Origin: Glandiceps talaboti
Taxonomy: Eukaryota; Hemichordata; Enteropneusta; Spengelidae
Length of the DNA stretch: 64,000 nucleotides
Reading direction: 5' to 3'
NCBI RefSeq assembly: GCF_964340395.1
Contig: NC_135560.1
Span: 11,157,598 to 11,221,597 of the forward strand
Made by a program: the position numbers and the translations under genes. The notes beneath the pieces are model-generated. The model was not told the DNA's origin and made no database searches. It was given only the letters and a program-made list of their open reading frames with translations. Below are positions 51,061 to 64,000 of the stretch, piece by piece. Numbering within the stretch: position 1 is the first letter of the stretch; each line of letters starts with the position of its first letter.

Positions 51061-51930
51061 AATTGATGATTTATATATATCAAGGCGATAGGTGATTATC
51101 CTACTTCAACACTAGCTGAGGTTTTTAATATTGATGTTAATTATCTTTGGTTCCTAATTTCGAAATGGTGTGCTTGTAACATCCATGTGTAGCAAACCAT
51201 AGACCCTACACGAAAAGGTCTGTGAGCAAACAATCATAGCAGTTTCTGTGGTGTGATGGAGAACTGAGAAGCGGCAGAGTATTGCATAAACGAATCAACA
51301 TGTACTAACAGGCGGTCAAAAAAAGATAGAGCAGATTGCCATAGGCAGTCCTCTAGTACTCCCCCGGCCGTCAGCTTTCACCTAAACAGCGCCAACAGAG
51401 TTACGTTTGCGAGTGGGGGATGAATGTACAGCCAGGTCGTGTCAAGTTGCAGAGGTAAACAAGATCAATGCAAAATGTAATTGTAACCGTAACCATAATA
51501 CCACATGGTTTTATAACAGTTTCGAGTTACATCATAGACAGTGTCTATGGTCACGTCGACATCCGTACCCTTCCTAGACACGGGACCACTGGTGGCGGAA
51601 CATATCCGTTGGAATCCCCTATGACGTGCATGGCTGAGGCGTAGTCTCTCAAATGTGTACAGTAGAACTCCAAACCCAAACACATTAGATGAATTATTGC
51701 GCAACAGTTGCACCAGACTGTTTCTTTGTTGTTGTGTTACAGACAAGGTAGTCTTTTTGAATAACAATAAAACACAGCGTACGACTTATAATATCATAGA
51801 TGTCTTAGTGAACGACTTGCCATGAAGAACAGTGAATACTATGATTGAGTAAAACAATAACATAGTTAAATACTTCAAAGTAAATATAAAAATATAAAGG
51901 AGAGAACCAGAACGCTAGAAGCTAACTTAC

Positions 51931-52030
51931 GTTCAGTGGCCTCTCTTCAAACTTCGGTTAACTCAATCACAACCACTAGGTGTATGCAGTGGACTGGAGC
52001 CAAATATACCTAGTACCTCTTTCACCTGCA
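51931..52030 (-). other. Candidate first (non-coding) exon of KY1
   Basis: On the minus strand a GTAAGTTAGC donor follows at 51,930. The sequence above it contains CTCCAGTCCACTGCATACACC, closely like the candidate first exon of KY2 near 57,250-57,345 (CTCCAAACTACTGCATACACC). Shared sequence and donor position support a common promoter-proximal exon. The transcription start is not defined. Confidence 0.4.
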
Positions 52031-52615
52031 TGTCGCCATATTTAATTCGCGTAAAGTACCAACTATCTGTATCTATGGACGAGGTGATCCTACCGCTATG
52101 TTGTAGACGTTAGATCAACACGGGTTGTCGTATTGCTATGGACCTCAGTTGGCCAAAGTCAATGTTATTCAGTGTACATGTGTGCTGTGTTGTTCAGTCG
52201 TCTTTGCAATTGCAGGGTAGAGTTGTTCATGTGTTTTCGGTGACAAACGTATTCCAGAATATAGGTATTACTAGTAGGTTAGGTATAGGTCAAAGTGACA
52301 CCAACATCACTTTAGCTCAGGGATCGTGAGTACTTTTGATTTCAAATAGTCAAGATCTAATGAGGAAATATTGATTGTTCGTTCGTACCTTGGTTACGTT
52401 AACATAATCTATACAGGGGTTAACAACGGTTATCATAATGTATATGCAGCTGCCTATTTGCATAATCCATGCATGAGTTCATTCATCTCGAGAGCTGGCG
52501 GTATCACTGCCACTGGGTCCGGGTACCCGGCTATTCGATACCGTAATCAGATGATACTGGATCGTTCTCTCTGTTCTAGCAACTATTCTCACAAGAAGTA
52601 CGTGTAGTAGGGTTG

Positions 52616-52800
52616 ACATACATACATACATACATACATACATACATACATACATACATACATACATACATACATACATACAGACACACACACACACATA
52701 CACATACATACATACATACATACATACATACATACATACATACATACATACATACATGCATACATACACACACACACACACACATACATACATACATACA

Positions 52801-52830
<30 letters not shown>
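52616..52830. repeat. (CATA)n with CACA interruptions
   Basis: Three long CATA blocks are separated by short CA tracts at about 52,682-52,705 and 52,763-52,785. Confidence 0.95.
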
Positions 52831-52832
<2 letters not shown>

Positions 52833-52849
52833 AGCACACACTGGTATCA

Positions 52850-53066
52850 ATTTTAAGTTTATTGTTGTGTACATTCTGATTCCTATTTCCATTCTAACTT
52901 TTGGAAACACTTTAGGTCAATTCTTTATTAGTGCTTTTTGTACTTTTTAGACTTTAATTTATGGAAGGTTTTCACTTCAGTGTTACATTTTAGTGCTTTT
53001 TCTTTTCTTTTTATTTGTATGGGCCGCTGGCCTGAAATAAAGAATAATAATAATAATAATAATTAT
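52850..53066 (+). mobile_element. Possible LINE/SINE 3' tail
   Basis: A T-rich segment ends in GGCCGCTGGCCTGAAATAAAG followed by an (AAT)n tail, which is typical of a non-LTR retroposon terminus. No coding part is preserved, so the class is uncertain. Confidence 0.3.
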
Positions 53067-53540
53067 TGGACGGATACCTAAATTACATTGTTATAGCCTG
53101 CCAACTTTTCCAAACATCATTTCGCAATCTCGAGATTTCGCTGATACCCGAGATTTTGTTGCCATACGCATACTTACTTAACCTTTTTTATTTCAATAAT
53201 ATGTGATTATTATATACGGAAAAAAAGAATCGGCTTTGAAAATTTAAATTGAGGGAAAGTAGTGAGTTGTCGTATAACATATAAGTACAAGCAAATGACA
53301 AAGTGTCGAATTTACACCAAGAGAACCGAGAACTTACACAGAATCATTTTGTACACCAATATAATATAATGTTTTACTACCGTCACGTAGAAATTTGCAC
53401 ATCATAACACAGTAGTGTCTTTTTGCTGGTGAATCTTGAGATGGTAACTTCAGAATCTTGTTTCAGCATCATTTTTTTCTAGAGTCAGGTTAAACATTAT
53501 TTTGCTCTGAACTTTAACAGACGTACATCAAGTAGGCTTA

Positions 53541-56524
<2,984 letters not shown>

Positions 56525-56568
56525 CACGATCAATTTCGCTCAACTCAAAACAGATGTTCAGTAACCAC
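56525..56568 (-). other. 5' UTR of KY2 after a splice acceptor
   Basis: The acceptor TTTTTTTGCCAG precedes GTGGTTACTGA and about 44 bases of leader. Confidence 0.6.
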
Positions 56569-57248
56569 CTGGCAAAAAAAAATATTCGAAATGGTATATT
56601 ATGAAAAACTAAAATCGTCTTCTGTTCATTCAATGCGACACGTCACCAAAACACGCAAATAAAATGAAACCTTTAACCTTACCTTTGTTGTGCTTAACAA
56701 CTGTGTGTACATAACTGACTTCAAGTTACACTAAACTTACTAATAGTTGTACAAAGCTATTGAAATTGTGGCCTGCAAAGATATAGATAGCCCTCAAAAG
56801 AACCAAAACAAACTTAAGCAGTACTGGGGAAGATCTCCAAACAGACACATAGCAGCGATAAAAACTCTCCTCGCGTCCCCCCAGGCCAATGCTTAGACTG
56901 GCCTATTAAAGGAACGCACAAGTCCCTCAGCAAAGCATATAGGCCTCTAGACTACCCTTTGTATTAGGATTTGTTATTTGGGTTTTAGTAGAACTCTAGG
57001 CTCACAAATGGTCAATGAGGTAGCTATAGTTGAGCTATTGTGTAACAATGCCATTGTTTTCCTCCTAAGATATTGAATAACATATGAAAGCATGGCGTAC
57101 GAGGCTACTAAGAATATCGATTCGACATGCATCGGAGGATGCATTCCAAGTACGACATAGACAACTGGTTAGAATCAAAATCACACAAGTCATTTCGTAA
57201 GTTAGATATAAAGGTCAGATTTTGAATGTAAGGAAACATTAAACTTAC

Positions 57249-57345
57249 TTTTTTATGGCATTTCCTCAAATTCGATCGATAATATATCGGAACAGTCGCA
57301 GACGACAATCCCACAGGTAGGTGTATGCAGTAGTTTGGAGTTCTG
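57249..57345 (-). other. Candidate first (non-coding) exon of KY2
   Basis: A GTAAGTTT donor on the minus strand ends this exon at 57,249. It carries CTACTGCATACACCTA, also found in the KY1 candidate exon near 51,931-52,030. Immediately upstream is a 41-bp direct duplication (57,334-57,414). Confidence 0.4.
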
Positions 57346-57414
57346 TACCTGTACACCTGTCACCATGTTCCGTGTTTGGAGTTCTGTACCTGTACACCTG
57401 TCACCATGTTCCGT
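57334..57414. repeat. 41-bp tandem duplication at the KY2 promoter
   Basis: Two adjacent, essentially identical units begin TTTGGAGTTCTGTACCTGTA and end CACCATGTTCCGT. A related but diverged segment ('agtacctctttcacctgcatgtcgcc') lies at the matching place upstream of KY1. Confidence 0.85.
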
Positions 57415-58845
57415 CCACATACAGTAGCTAGTTCTAGTCCGTTGCCTTGCTCCATATATACGTCAGTGATCAAATGGGTGTCTATATTTCCCCACAATTA
57501 TATGTCAAAATGATAGGTCAGAGAAATTTTGTCAAAATGAGCCTAAAACGAAAGTTAACATAGCATTAAAGGGACTCTGACTGTCGTCTGCGCATTGCCA
57601 CCACCTTTCCTTTCAGATATGTAGTGCGAACCTGTGAATATTTAACACAAAAGAGACGTGTTTTAGATACTGTGCATTGTTGCTACGTATCGTTTTCAGA
57701 AGAGGTAATTCTTTGGGGGCGCTGTTGTCAACGTGACATGCCAGACGTAACTGAATACCTACTCAGACTACTGTAAGGACAACACACTTTTGATCTGTTT
57801 TTACTCATTAAATTAAAGCTAAGCTTTGCGGTTAAATGTTCTCTGCCGCTTTATAGAAAAGCATTCAGATTTAATCAGATTTTTTGAGAATATATCCTTC
57901 TAGGAATTTTCAGTGCACATCTTGTCTTGTTCTGCCTGAAGTACGTATTTCTGTAGTCAGATACTCAGCATTGACAATTCTATGTTTTGAAAATAGGAAC
58001 AATATTTTCAGAAAACGCTGTATGATGGAAAGAGTAAAAATAGCCACTGCATATGCTATATGTATGTGTTCGTACGTACGTGCAACCAATTTGAAAGCTT
58101 GTGACAGCTGCAAGTTAATTTCCACCGTAATGATAATCTTTGATTACGTTCAAGGTAATGTAACGAATTTCTTCTATTTGAAATAACGTCCCCAGTTTGG
58201 TATTGAAACGTTTACACTTTAAAGCATATGTTCGTATGATCCCAGGTCACCAATTGTTTGGTGGTCTGAAGTACGACATATTTTCTGCGATCATTACACT
58301 CGTCGTGTGTGCCCTGAGGTCTCCGGAGAAAAAATAAAGCTCGTTATAAATGCCATTTATTATACAGCATAGTGTCTAAATCTCTTCCAACTTGTTTCTT
58401 TTTTACGAAGAATAGCCTACATGAGGTCTGGCTATTTGTCACGTGCCATGTTTTCAAGTTAACTATAATTATCATTTAGTATGCAAAAAAACTCAGTATT
58501 TCTCAGCCGCCTTCTTTTCATACACGCCTATGTACACTTACCATCTGTTCTCAAAAGATTTATTCTTTGTATGTCGAAATCATAAAAATCGTCATTTTTA
58601 GTCATTTTGAAGTCATTGCACATAATCTTTTGATAAATATACCATATTTTGACGTACATTTTAGGTAAAACTTAATTCCTTTTACATGATCAAGGTTTTA
58701 ATGACATCGCGTTGCTGCCTGTCCTTCGTCGGTTACATACATATCATTTTATGTTTCGGATGATAATTTCATGATACTGAACTCAGAACTTGAAATAAAT
58801 AAATTTCATGGCCAAGTTTTCATCAAACTACAGTAATTGATTTGT
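57415..58845. other. Gene-free stretch
   Basis: No recognisable gene or transposon was found. A pair of overlapping frames at 57,884-58,186 has no family resemblance. Confidence 0.4.
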
Positions 58846-58846
<1 letters not shown>

Positions 58847-58906
<60 letters not shown>

Positions 58907-58974
58907 CAGTAGTAGTAGCAATAGTAGTAGTAGTAATAGTAGTAGTCGTAGTAGTAGTAATAGTAGTGGTAGTG

Positions 58975-59036
<62 letters not shown>

Positions 59037-59040
59037 TTAT
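58847..59040. repeat. (GTA)n trinucleotide microsatellite
   Basis: About 64 units occur with scattered GCA, ATA, CGT and GGT variants in the middle third. Shadow frames give poly-Val, poly-Ser or poly-Tyr. Confidence 0.95.
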
Positions 59041-59920
59041 TATTATTATAGTGACTTGTGGCATTTTTACACTAGAAATACATTTTTTTTAAAAGCATTT
59101 TAACCCAGTCCTTTCAGGCTTACAAATAACTCTGAATCAACATTTTGCAGTACATCTAAAAAGCAATACAGTTGCCTAGTAATGAGAACGAGACTATGTA
59201 CAGGGCAGAAGTTGATAGCTTTGTCCAATGGTGTGAAGTGGACCAAAGAAGTTGATTTTAGATTGTCTCGACGGCCTCATACAATCAATGTTAATGGTGT
59301 ACATGCCGAAATTGTCAACATGTAAGAAAATTCTAGGCATCCAGGTCTCGCACACTTTCTAATGACATAGGAAAACCGAGTCGCTTGTGAAGAAAACACA
59401 TTAACGTTTTTATTTTCTCAGACGCCTGAAAATTAATGGTTATGGACCGAGATATTTGAGTCGATTTTTATCGGTCAGCCATTCAGAGTATTTTAAAGAA
59501 CTCTCTCGTTGTTTGTTTGGCAAGATAACACTGGAGAGTTAACTTCACTCAAGAAAGACCTTCTTACTTAAGTATCGTCGGCACCGATCTCCCTTCACTT
59601 GACTGACTGACTGACTGACTGACTGACTGACTGACTGACTCCGTAAGGCAACATCCACCATAAAAGACAGGATTCAACCCGGTCAAGGTCTCTTTAACTT
59701 TCTTACACCCTTGCCGTTGCTATAGCAACATAATGACATCCTCTGAAACTTTTTGGGGGCGATTTTACCCTTCAGCTGCATGAATGTTAAATTTAGCTTT
59801 AATTCGTCACGTACGCAACTGACCAATCATAACTCCACACATGAAATGAAGTAACTGATCAAAACTCTGTCATGTAGCTTTAGAAATCATAGATTTCGCC
59901 ATAAAAGATCCAACTGCACA
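59041..59920. other. Upstream region of the LDLa gene
   Basis: A GACT tetranucleotide array lies at 59,600-59,641. Nothing else is recognised, and promoter elements for the following gene could not be identified. Confidence 0.4.
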
Positions 59921-59981
59921 ATGTGGTGGTTAAGATTATATACTGCAATTGTAATGTTTTCCAGGATCAACCTCACCACTG
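59921..59981 (+). CDS. Possible signal-peptide exon of the LDLa gene
   Basis: An ATG opens 20 codons (MWWLRLYTAIVMFSRINLTT) and ends with one base before a GTAAGA donor, so phase 1. That is exactly the phase needed to join the LDLa exon at 61,064 (G|GT TGC). The hydrophobic stretch LYTAIVMF could be a short signal sequence. It is also possible that only a 19-base piece after TTTTCCAG is exonic, or that neither is. Confidence 0.4.
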
Positions 59982-61063
59982 GTAAGATAATAACCCATTC
60001 TCACTTTTAACTCATATGATAGTATCTGTTTTGTAGGGTATAGATAAAATGTCGAACGGCGTTAGTGTTTATTCATTATAAAGTTGATCCCTTAAACTTT
60101 AATATTTTCTTTTTTTTTCGAATTTCATAATTGTTATCTCAGAATACTATTTGTGAAATGCAAAGATTTGTTCTAAGTATTATTACTTCATGAGAGCTGA
60201 GAGTTCACTGTGAACTCGCGTCTTTGGGAATATCAGAAAATTGTGTTCTGTCATCGGTAACACATTTATTAAATTCTACTGAGATAAAAGGTCGATTCTC
60301 TATCGACGAAGTGCTGCATTTGTAATAGAAAGAGAAACGAAATTATAAAGGTTAACTTTAGTATAGAAGTAGTAATGGTATTGGCCTACCAAATGGTGAC
60401 TTTAAGACTCAGATAACCTGAGATTCCAATGACAATACACGTTCAGATACATGTAATGTTTTGACTTAGAACAAGTAGCTCGAAATGACAATATGTTGGA
60501 TCCAAAATGATCGCAATTCCTTTGAAAATTGTCATGTCCCAGAGTAATATACTTTAGGGAAGACAAGTTACAGCTTGTAGTACCGACAGTTCTTTGAACA
60601 GTGTTGCCAATCTTTTGTAGTGAAGCCAGTTCACCGCATATATTTCGGAGCAGTGATAGGGTCTTTTTTATAACGAAGCAACTGATATTTATGTAGTATA
60701 TCCAGATTCATTCTATACAATTTCAAATGCTTGAAGACGTTTATTATTTCTCTAGAAGTATCTTAAACAATATATTTCTCCACGTGTAAAAAAAATGTAT
60801 CAATTGTGAAAATATTGGAATTTACAATGCAGAATTGTTCAACATCTGCCGCTTGAATATCTATTAGACTATGAAGGTAGCTGTATTCTATGTGCAGAGC
60901 TCTTCAGTAATTATTAAAGTGAGTTCCTAGGACCAAAAAAACACATTTCTAGGGAAAGAATTCCCCAATTTCAGCAATCATGACAATTTTCTTGCCTCTT
61001 ACTAATGCCATGGACATAATTCATCACAGCGCAAACATTATTATGACTCTTTTATATTTTCAG

Positions 61064-61177
61064 GTTGCGATACTGACAGTTTTACCTGTAGTAATAATAA
61101 CTGTATTCCTCTTGACTGGGAATGTGACAATTATGATGATTGTGGTGACAATTCAGATGAACAGAACTGTCAAATTG
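61064..61177 (+). CDS. LDL-receptor class A module, exon copy 1
   Basis: The 114-base symmetric phase 1-1 exon lies between TATATTTTCAG and GTACGT. It encodes a complete LDLa module with six cysteines: [20 protein letters not shown], then [12 protein letters not shown]. The calcium-coordinating DCGDNSDE core and the Trp before the Cys-Asp pair are present. LDLa modules bind ligands in secreted or membrane proteins. The parent protein type is unknown because only this part is visible. Confidence 0.88.
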
Positions 61178-62409
61178 GTACGTACATTTTCAACCCCAGT
61201 TTCAATTTTTCCATATAGTATTACTAACTACAAGCTCTCATACTAAGAAAACACCAACAATAACTGTTAGGGTTACTTCCTGATAGCATGCACAGCTTCC
61301 TAGTTCTGTAGGTCATACAGAAGTATAGCCCAAATTCAAGTGTATTCACTCTTCACATCACTATATGCTGACATAGAAGGATTTCCAGGCAACCACATTT
61401 CATTAAACTGAAATCTACATTTCATGGTGATGTAAATGCCACACATTTACGTACATCTATTTTGCCATTTAACAGAACAAATAGAAACTTTCTCGTTAGA
61501 CCTTTGAAATGTGCTAATTTTATGCTTTCTGTAAAGAAGAAAACAGAGGTCCCAGGCTATATTTTTGATACCTCAATATTTGACGTAACAGTTCTTTTTT
61601 GAAATTATCCACTTTTGTAGAATTACTAACGTCATATAAAAGTGTATAGTGACAGACGTCGACTTTGAGAATACGGAACAAATGAAAGGGTGGATAAGAC
61701 CCTGGGTGGTTAAAAATGTAGGTGGATAAGACCCTGGGTGGTTTCAAATGTAGAGTGGAGAGAGGTATAACACTCTCCAAACGTTCAGATACATGCAAAG
61801 TCTTGACTTGACTTGAAAGAGTAGCTCAAAATGACAAGATGCTTAGATCTATAATGTTCGCCGTTGCTTTGAGAACTGTCATGTCCCTGCATAATATACA
61901 TTAGGCAAGACAAGTTAGTACCGACAGTTCTTTGACCAGCATCGACAACCTGTTGTAGTGAAGCCAATTCACCGCGTATTTCCGAACAAAGCAGTGATAT
62001 TTTTTGGGGTGTTTTAAAAAACAAAGCAATTGATATTTATGTAGTATATCCAGAATAATGTTATACAATTTCAAGAGCTTCAAAAAAGACGATGCTTGGC
62101 TTTCTCTATAAATATCCAAAACAATATATTTCTGTATGTGTACAAAATGTATCAATGTGAAAATATTGGAATTTACAGTACAGAATTGTTCAACATCTGT
62201 CGCTTGAATATCTATTGGACTATGTAGGTAGCTGTATTCTATGGGTAGAGCTCTTTAATAATTCTTAAACTGAGTTCCTAGGACAAAAAAGAACATTTCT
62301 GGGAAAGAATTCCCCAATTTCAGCAATCATGACAATTTTCTTGTTTCTTAGCAATAGCATGGACATAATTCATTACAGTGCAAAAGTTATGCCTTTTTTA
62401 TATTTTCAG

Positions 62410-62526
62410 GTTGCGATACTGACAGTTTTACCTGTAGTAATAATATATGTATTCCTCTTGACTGGGAATGTGACGATTATGATGATTGTGGTGACAATTC
62501 AGATGAACAGAACTGTCAAATTGGCG
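62410..62526 (+). CDS. LDL-receptor class A module, exon copy 2
   Basis: The 117-base phase 1-1 exon is one codon longer than copy 1 because the donor moved. CAAATTGGC G|GTATGT replaces CAAATT G|GTACGT, adding a Gly. Coding differences from copy 1 are few ([11 protein letters not shown] and CDDYDDC). All six cysteines and the acidic calcium site are intact. Confidence 0.88.
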
Positions 62527-63732
62527 GTATGTACATTTTCAACCCCAGTTTCAATTTTTCCATATAGTATTACTAACTACAAGCTCTCATACTAAGAAAA
62601 CACCAACAATAACTGTTAGGGCTACTTCCTGATAGCATGCACTGCTTCCTGGTTCTGTAGGTCATACAGTATTGTAGCCCAAATTCAAGTGTATTCACTC
62701 TTCACATCACTATATGCTGACATAGAGGGATTTCCAGGCAACCACATTTCATTAAACTGAAATCTACATTTCATGGTGATGTAAATGCCACACATTTACG
62801 TACATCTATTTTGACATTTGACAGAACAAATAGAAACTTTCTCGTTACACGTTTAAAATGTGCTAATTTTATGCTTTCTGTAAAGAAGAAAACAGGGGTC
62901 CCAGGCTATATTTTTGATACCTCAATATTTGACGTAACAGTTTTTGTTTTGAAATTATCCACTTTTGTAGAATTACTGACGTCATATAAAAGTGTATAGT
63001 GACAGACGTCGACTTTGAGAATACGGAACAAATGAAAGGGTGGATAAGACCCTGGGTGGTTAAAAATGTAGGTGGATAAAACCCTGGGTGGTTTCAAATG
63101 TAGAGTGGAGAGAGGTATAACACTCTCCAAACGTCCAGATACATGTAAAGTCTTGACTTGACTTGAAGGAGTAGCTCGAAATGACAAGATGCTTAGATCT
63201 ATAATGTTCGCCGTTGCTTTGAGAACTGTCATGTCCCTGCATAATATACATTAGGCAAGACAAGGTAGTACCGACAGTTCTTTGAACAGCATCGACAACC
63301 TGTTGTAGTGAAGCCAGTTCACCGCGTATTTCCGAACAAAGCAGTGATACTTTTTTGGTGTTTTTTTTATAACAAAGCAAATGATATTTATGTAGTATAT
63401 CGAGATTTCTGTTATACAATTTCAAGAGCTTCAAAAAAGACGACGCTTGGCTTGTATGTGTACAAAATGTATCAAATGTGAAAATATTGGAATTTACAAT
63501 ACAGAATTGTTCAACATCTGTCGCTTGAATATCTATTGGACTATGTAGGTAGCTGTATTCTATGGGTAGAGCTCTTCAATAATTCTTAAACTGAGTTCTT
63601 AGGACAAAACAAAAACATTTCTGGGAAAGAATTCCCCAATTTCAGCAATCATGACAATTTTATTGTTTCTTAGCAAAAGCATGGACATAATTCATTACAG
63701 TGCAAAAGTTATGACTTTTTTTATATTTTCAG

Positions 63733-63849
63733 GTTGCGATACTGGCAGTTTTACCTGTAGTAATAATATATGTATTCCTCTTGACTGGGAATGTGACGAT
63801 TATAATGATTGTGGTGATAATTCAGATGAACAGAACTGTCAAATTGGCG
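63733..63849 (+). CDS. LDL-receptor class A module, exon copy 3
   Basis: The 117-base phase 1-1 exon has the same donor shift as copy 2. Differences include DTGSFTC and CDDYNDCG, where an Asp next to the conserved core is Asn. The calcium-binding DNSDE is kept. The gene continues beyond the window. Confidence 0.88.
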
Positions 63850-64000
63850 GTATGTACATTTTCAATCCCAATTTTCAATTTTCCCATATAATATTACTAA
63901 CTACAAGCTCTCAGAACAACAATAACTGTTAGGGTTACATCATGATAACAGCCTCCTAGTTCTGTAGGTCAAACAGAGTTATAGCCGAAGTTCAAGTGTA

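Larger units (their letters stand above)
48178..51930. other. Probable 5' UTR intron of KY1, with transposon-like inserts
   Basis: It contains a MITE (48,275-48,708), a 195-bp hairpin (49,509-49,703) and a G-rich GGGGT array (51,031-51,060). An AATAAA followed by an A-run lies at 50,557-50,579. No other gene is supported. Confidence 0.4.
52040..53540. other. Space between KY genes
   Basis: A large CATA array (52,616-52,830) is followed by a possible retroposon 3' end on the + strand (52,850-53,065). That end carries 'ggccgctggcctgaaataaag' and an AATAAT tail. No remnant of the Ig-like repeats missing from KY2 is visible here. Confidence 0.4.
60441..64000 (+). repeat. Tandem array of about 1.34-kb units, each with one LDLa exon
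   Basis: Unit starts near 60,441, 61,787 and 63,131 share sequence beginning 'cagatacatg(t/c)aa' and continuing through 'gtaccgacagttctttga' and 'tgtagtgaagcca'. Exon starts are spaced 1,346 and 1,323 bp. Units 2 and 3 are more alike than either is to unit 1 in the first 300 bases. Intron and exon are both highly similar, so duplication or gene conversion is recent. The last unit is cut by the window end. Confidence 0.9.

Noticed and set aside
60980-61246. 88-codon frame covering LDLa exon 1 (also at 62,329 and 63,651)
   Set aside because: In units 1 and 2 the reading frame is not the LDLa frame. The real exon is defined by TTTTCAG and GT sites with six ordered cysteines, and the upstream residues are intronic.
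61520-63434. Repeated minus-strand frames in the LDLa array
   Set aside because: They recur only because the whole unit is duplicated. They lie in introns, contain no domain, and differ by frameshifts between units.

Overview
This is nuclear DNA from an animal, most likely a marine invertebrate. Genes are split by short introns (about 0.2-4.3 kb) with GT-AG junctions, the sequence is AT-rich, and long tetranucleotide and dinucleotide arrays are scattered through it. The recognisable families (peroxisomal HSD17B4-type dehydrogenase, kyphoscoliosis-type transglutaminase-like proteins, LDL-receptor class A modules, CR1/L2-type retroelement remains) fit a lophotrochozoan, amphioxus or hemichordate. 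The sequence alone does not settle which.

Layout. Positions 1-24,960 hold no gene I can support: simple repeats, two MITE-like elements, fold-back sequences and a retrotransposon 3' end. At 24,968-29,929 lies a family of mucin-like single-pass membrane proteins: two intact coding exons (24,981-26,012 and 29,288-29,929, + strand) and a broken partial copy (28,500-28,702). Their cytoplasmic tails keep five tyrosines in the same positions, including an ITAM-like pair and a YxN site. At 31,997-42,687 (+) is a complete 12-exon gene for a 348-residue HSD17B4-type short-chain dehydrogenase. It lacks the usual hydratase and SCP2 domains and ends in its own SKL peroxisomal signal. Its first intron carries a 3.2 kb inverted-repeat transposon with a 6-bp target duplication.

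Two tandem kyphoscoliosis-peptidase-like genes lie on the minus strand at 44,022-48,127 and 53,541-56,524. Each has four coding exons, an N-myristoylation-type start and a Cys-His-Asp triad. The second ends where the first continues into three Ig-like repeats. From 59,921 to the window end, a + strand gene begins with a possible signal-peptide exon and continues into a roughly 1.34 kb tandem array in which each unit carries one LDL-receptor class A exon. The array runs off the window.

The genes do not form one pathway. The common theme is local duplication: membrane receptors, KY proteins and LDLa exons have each multiplied in place, and transposons and microsatellites occupy the introns and gaps.
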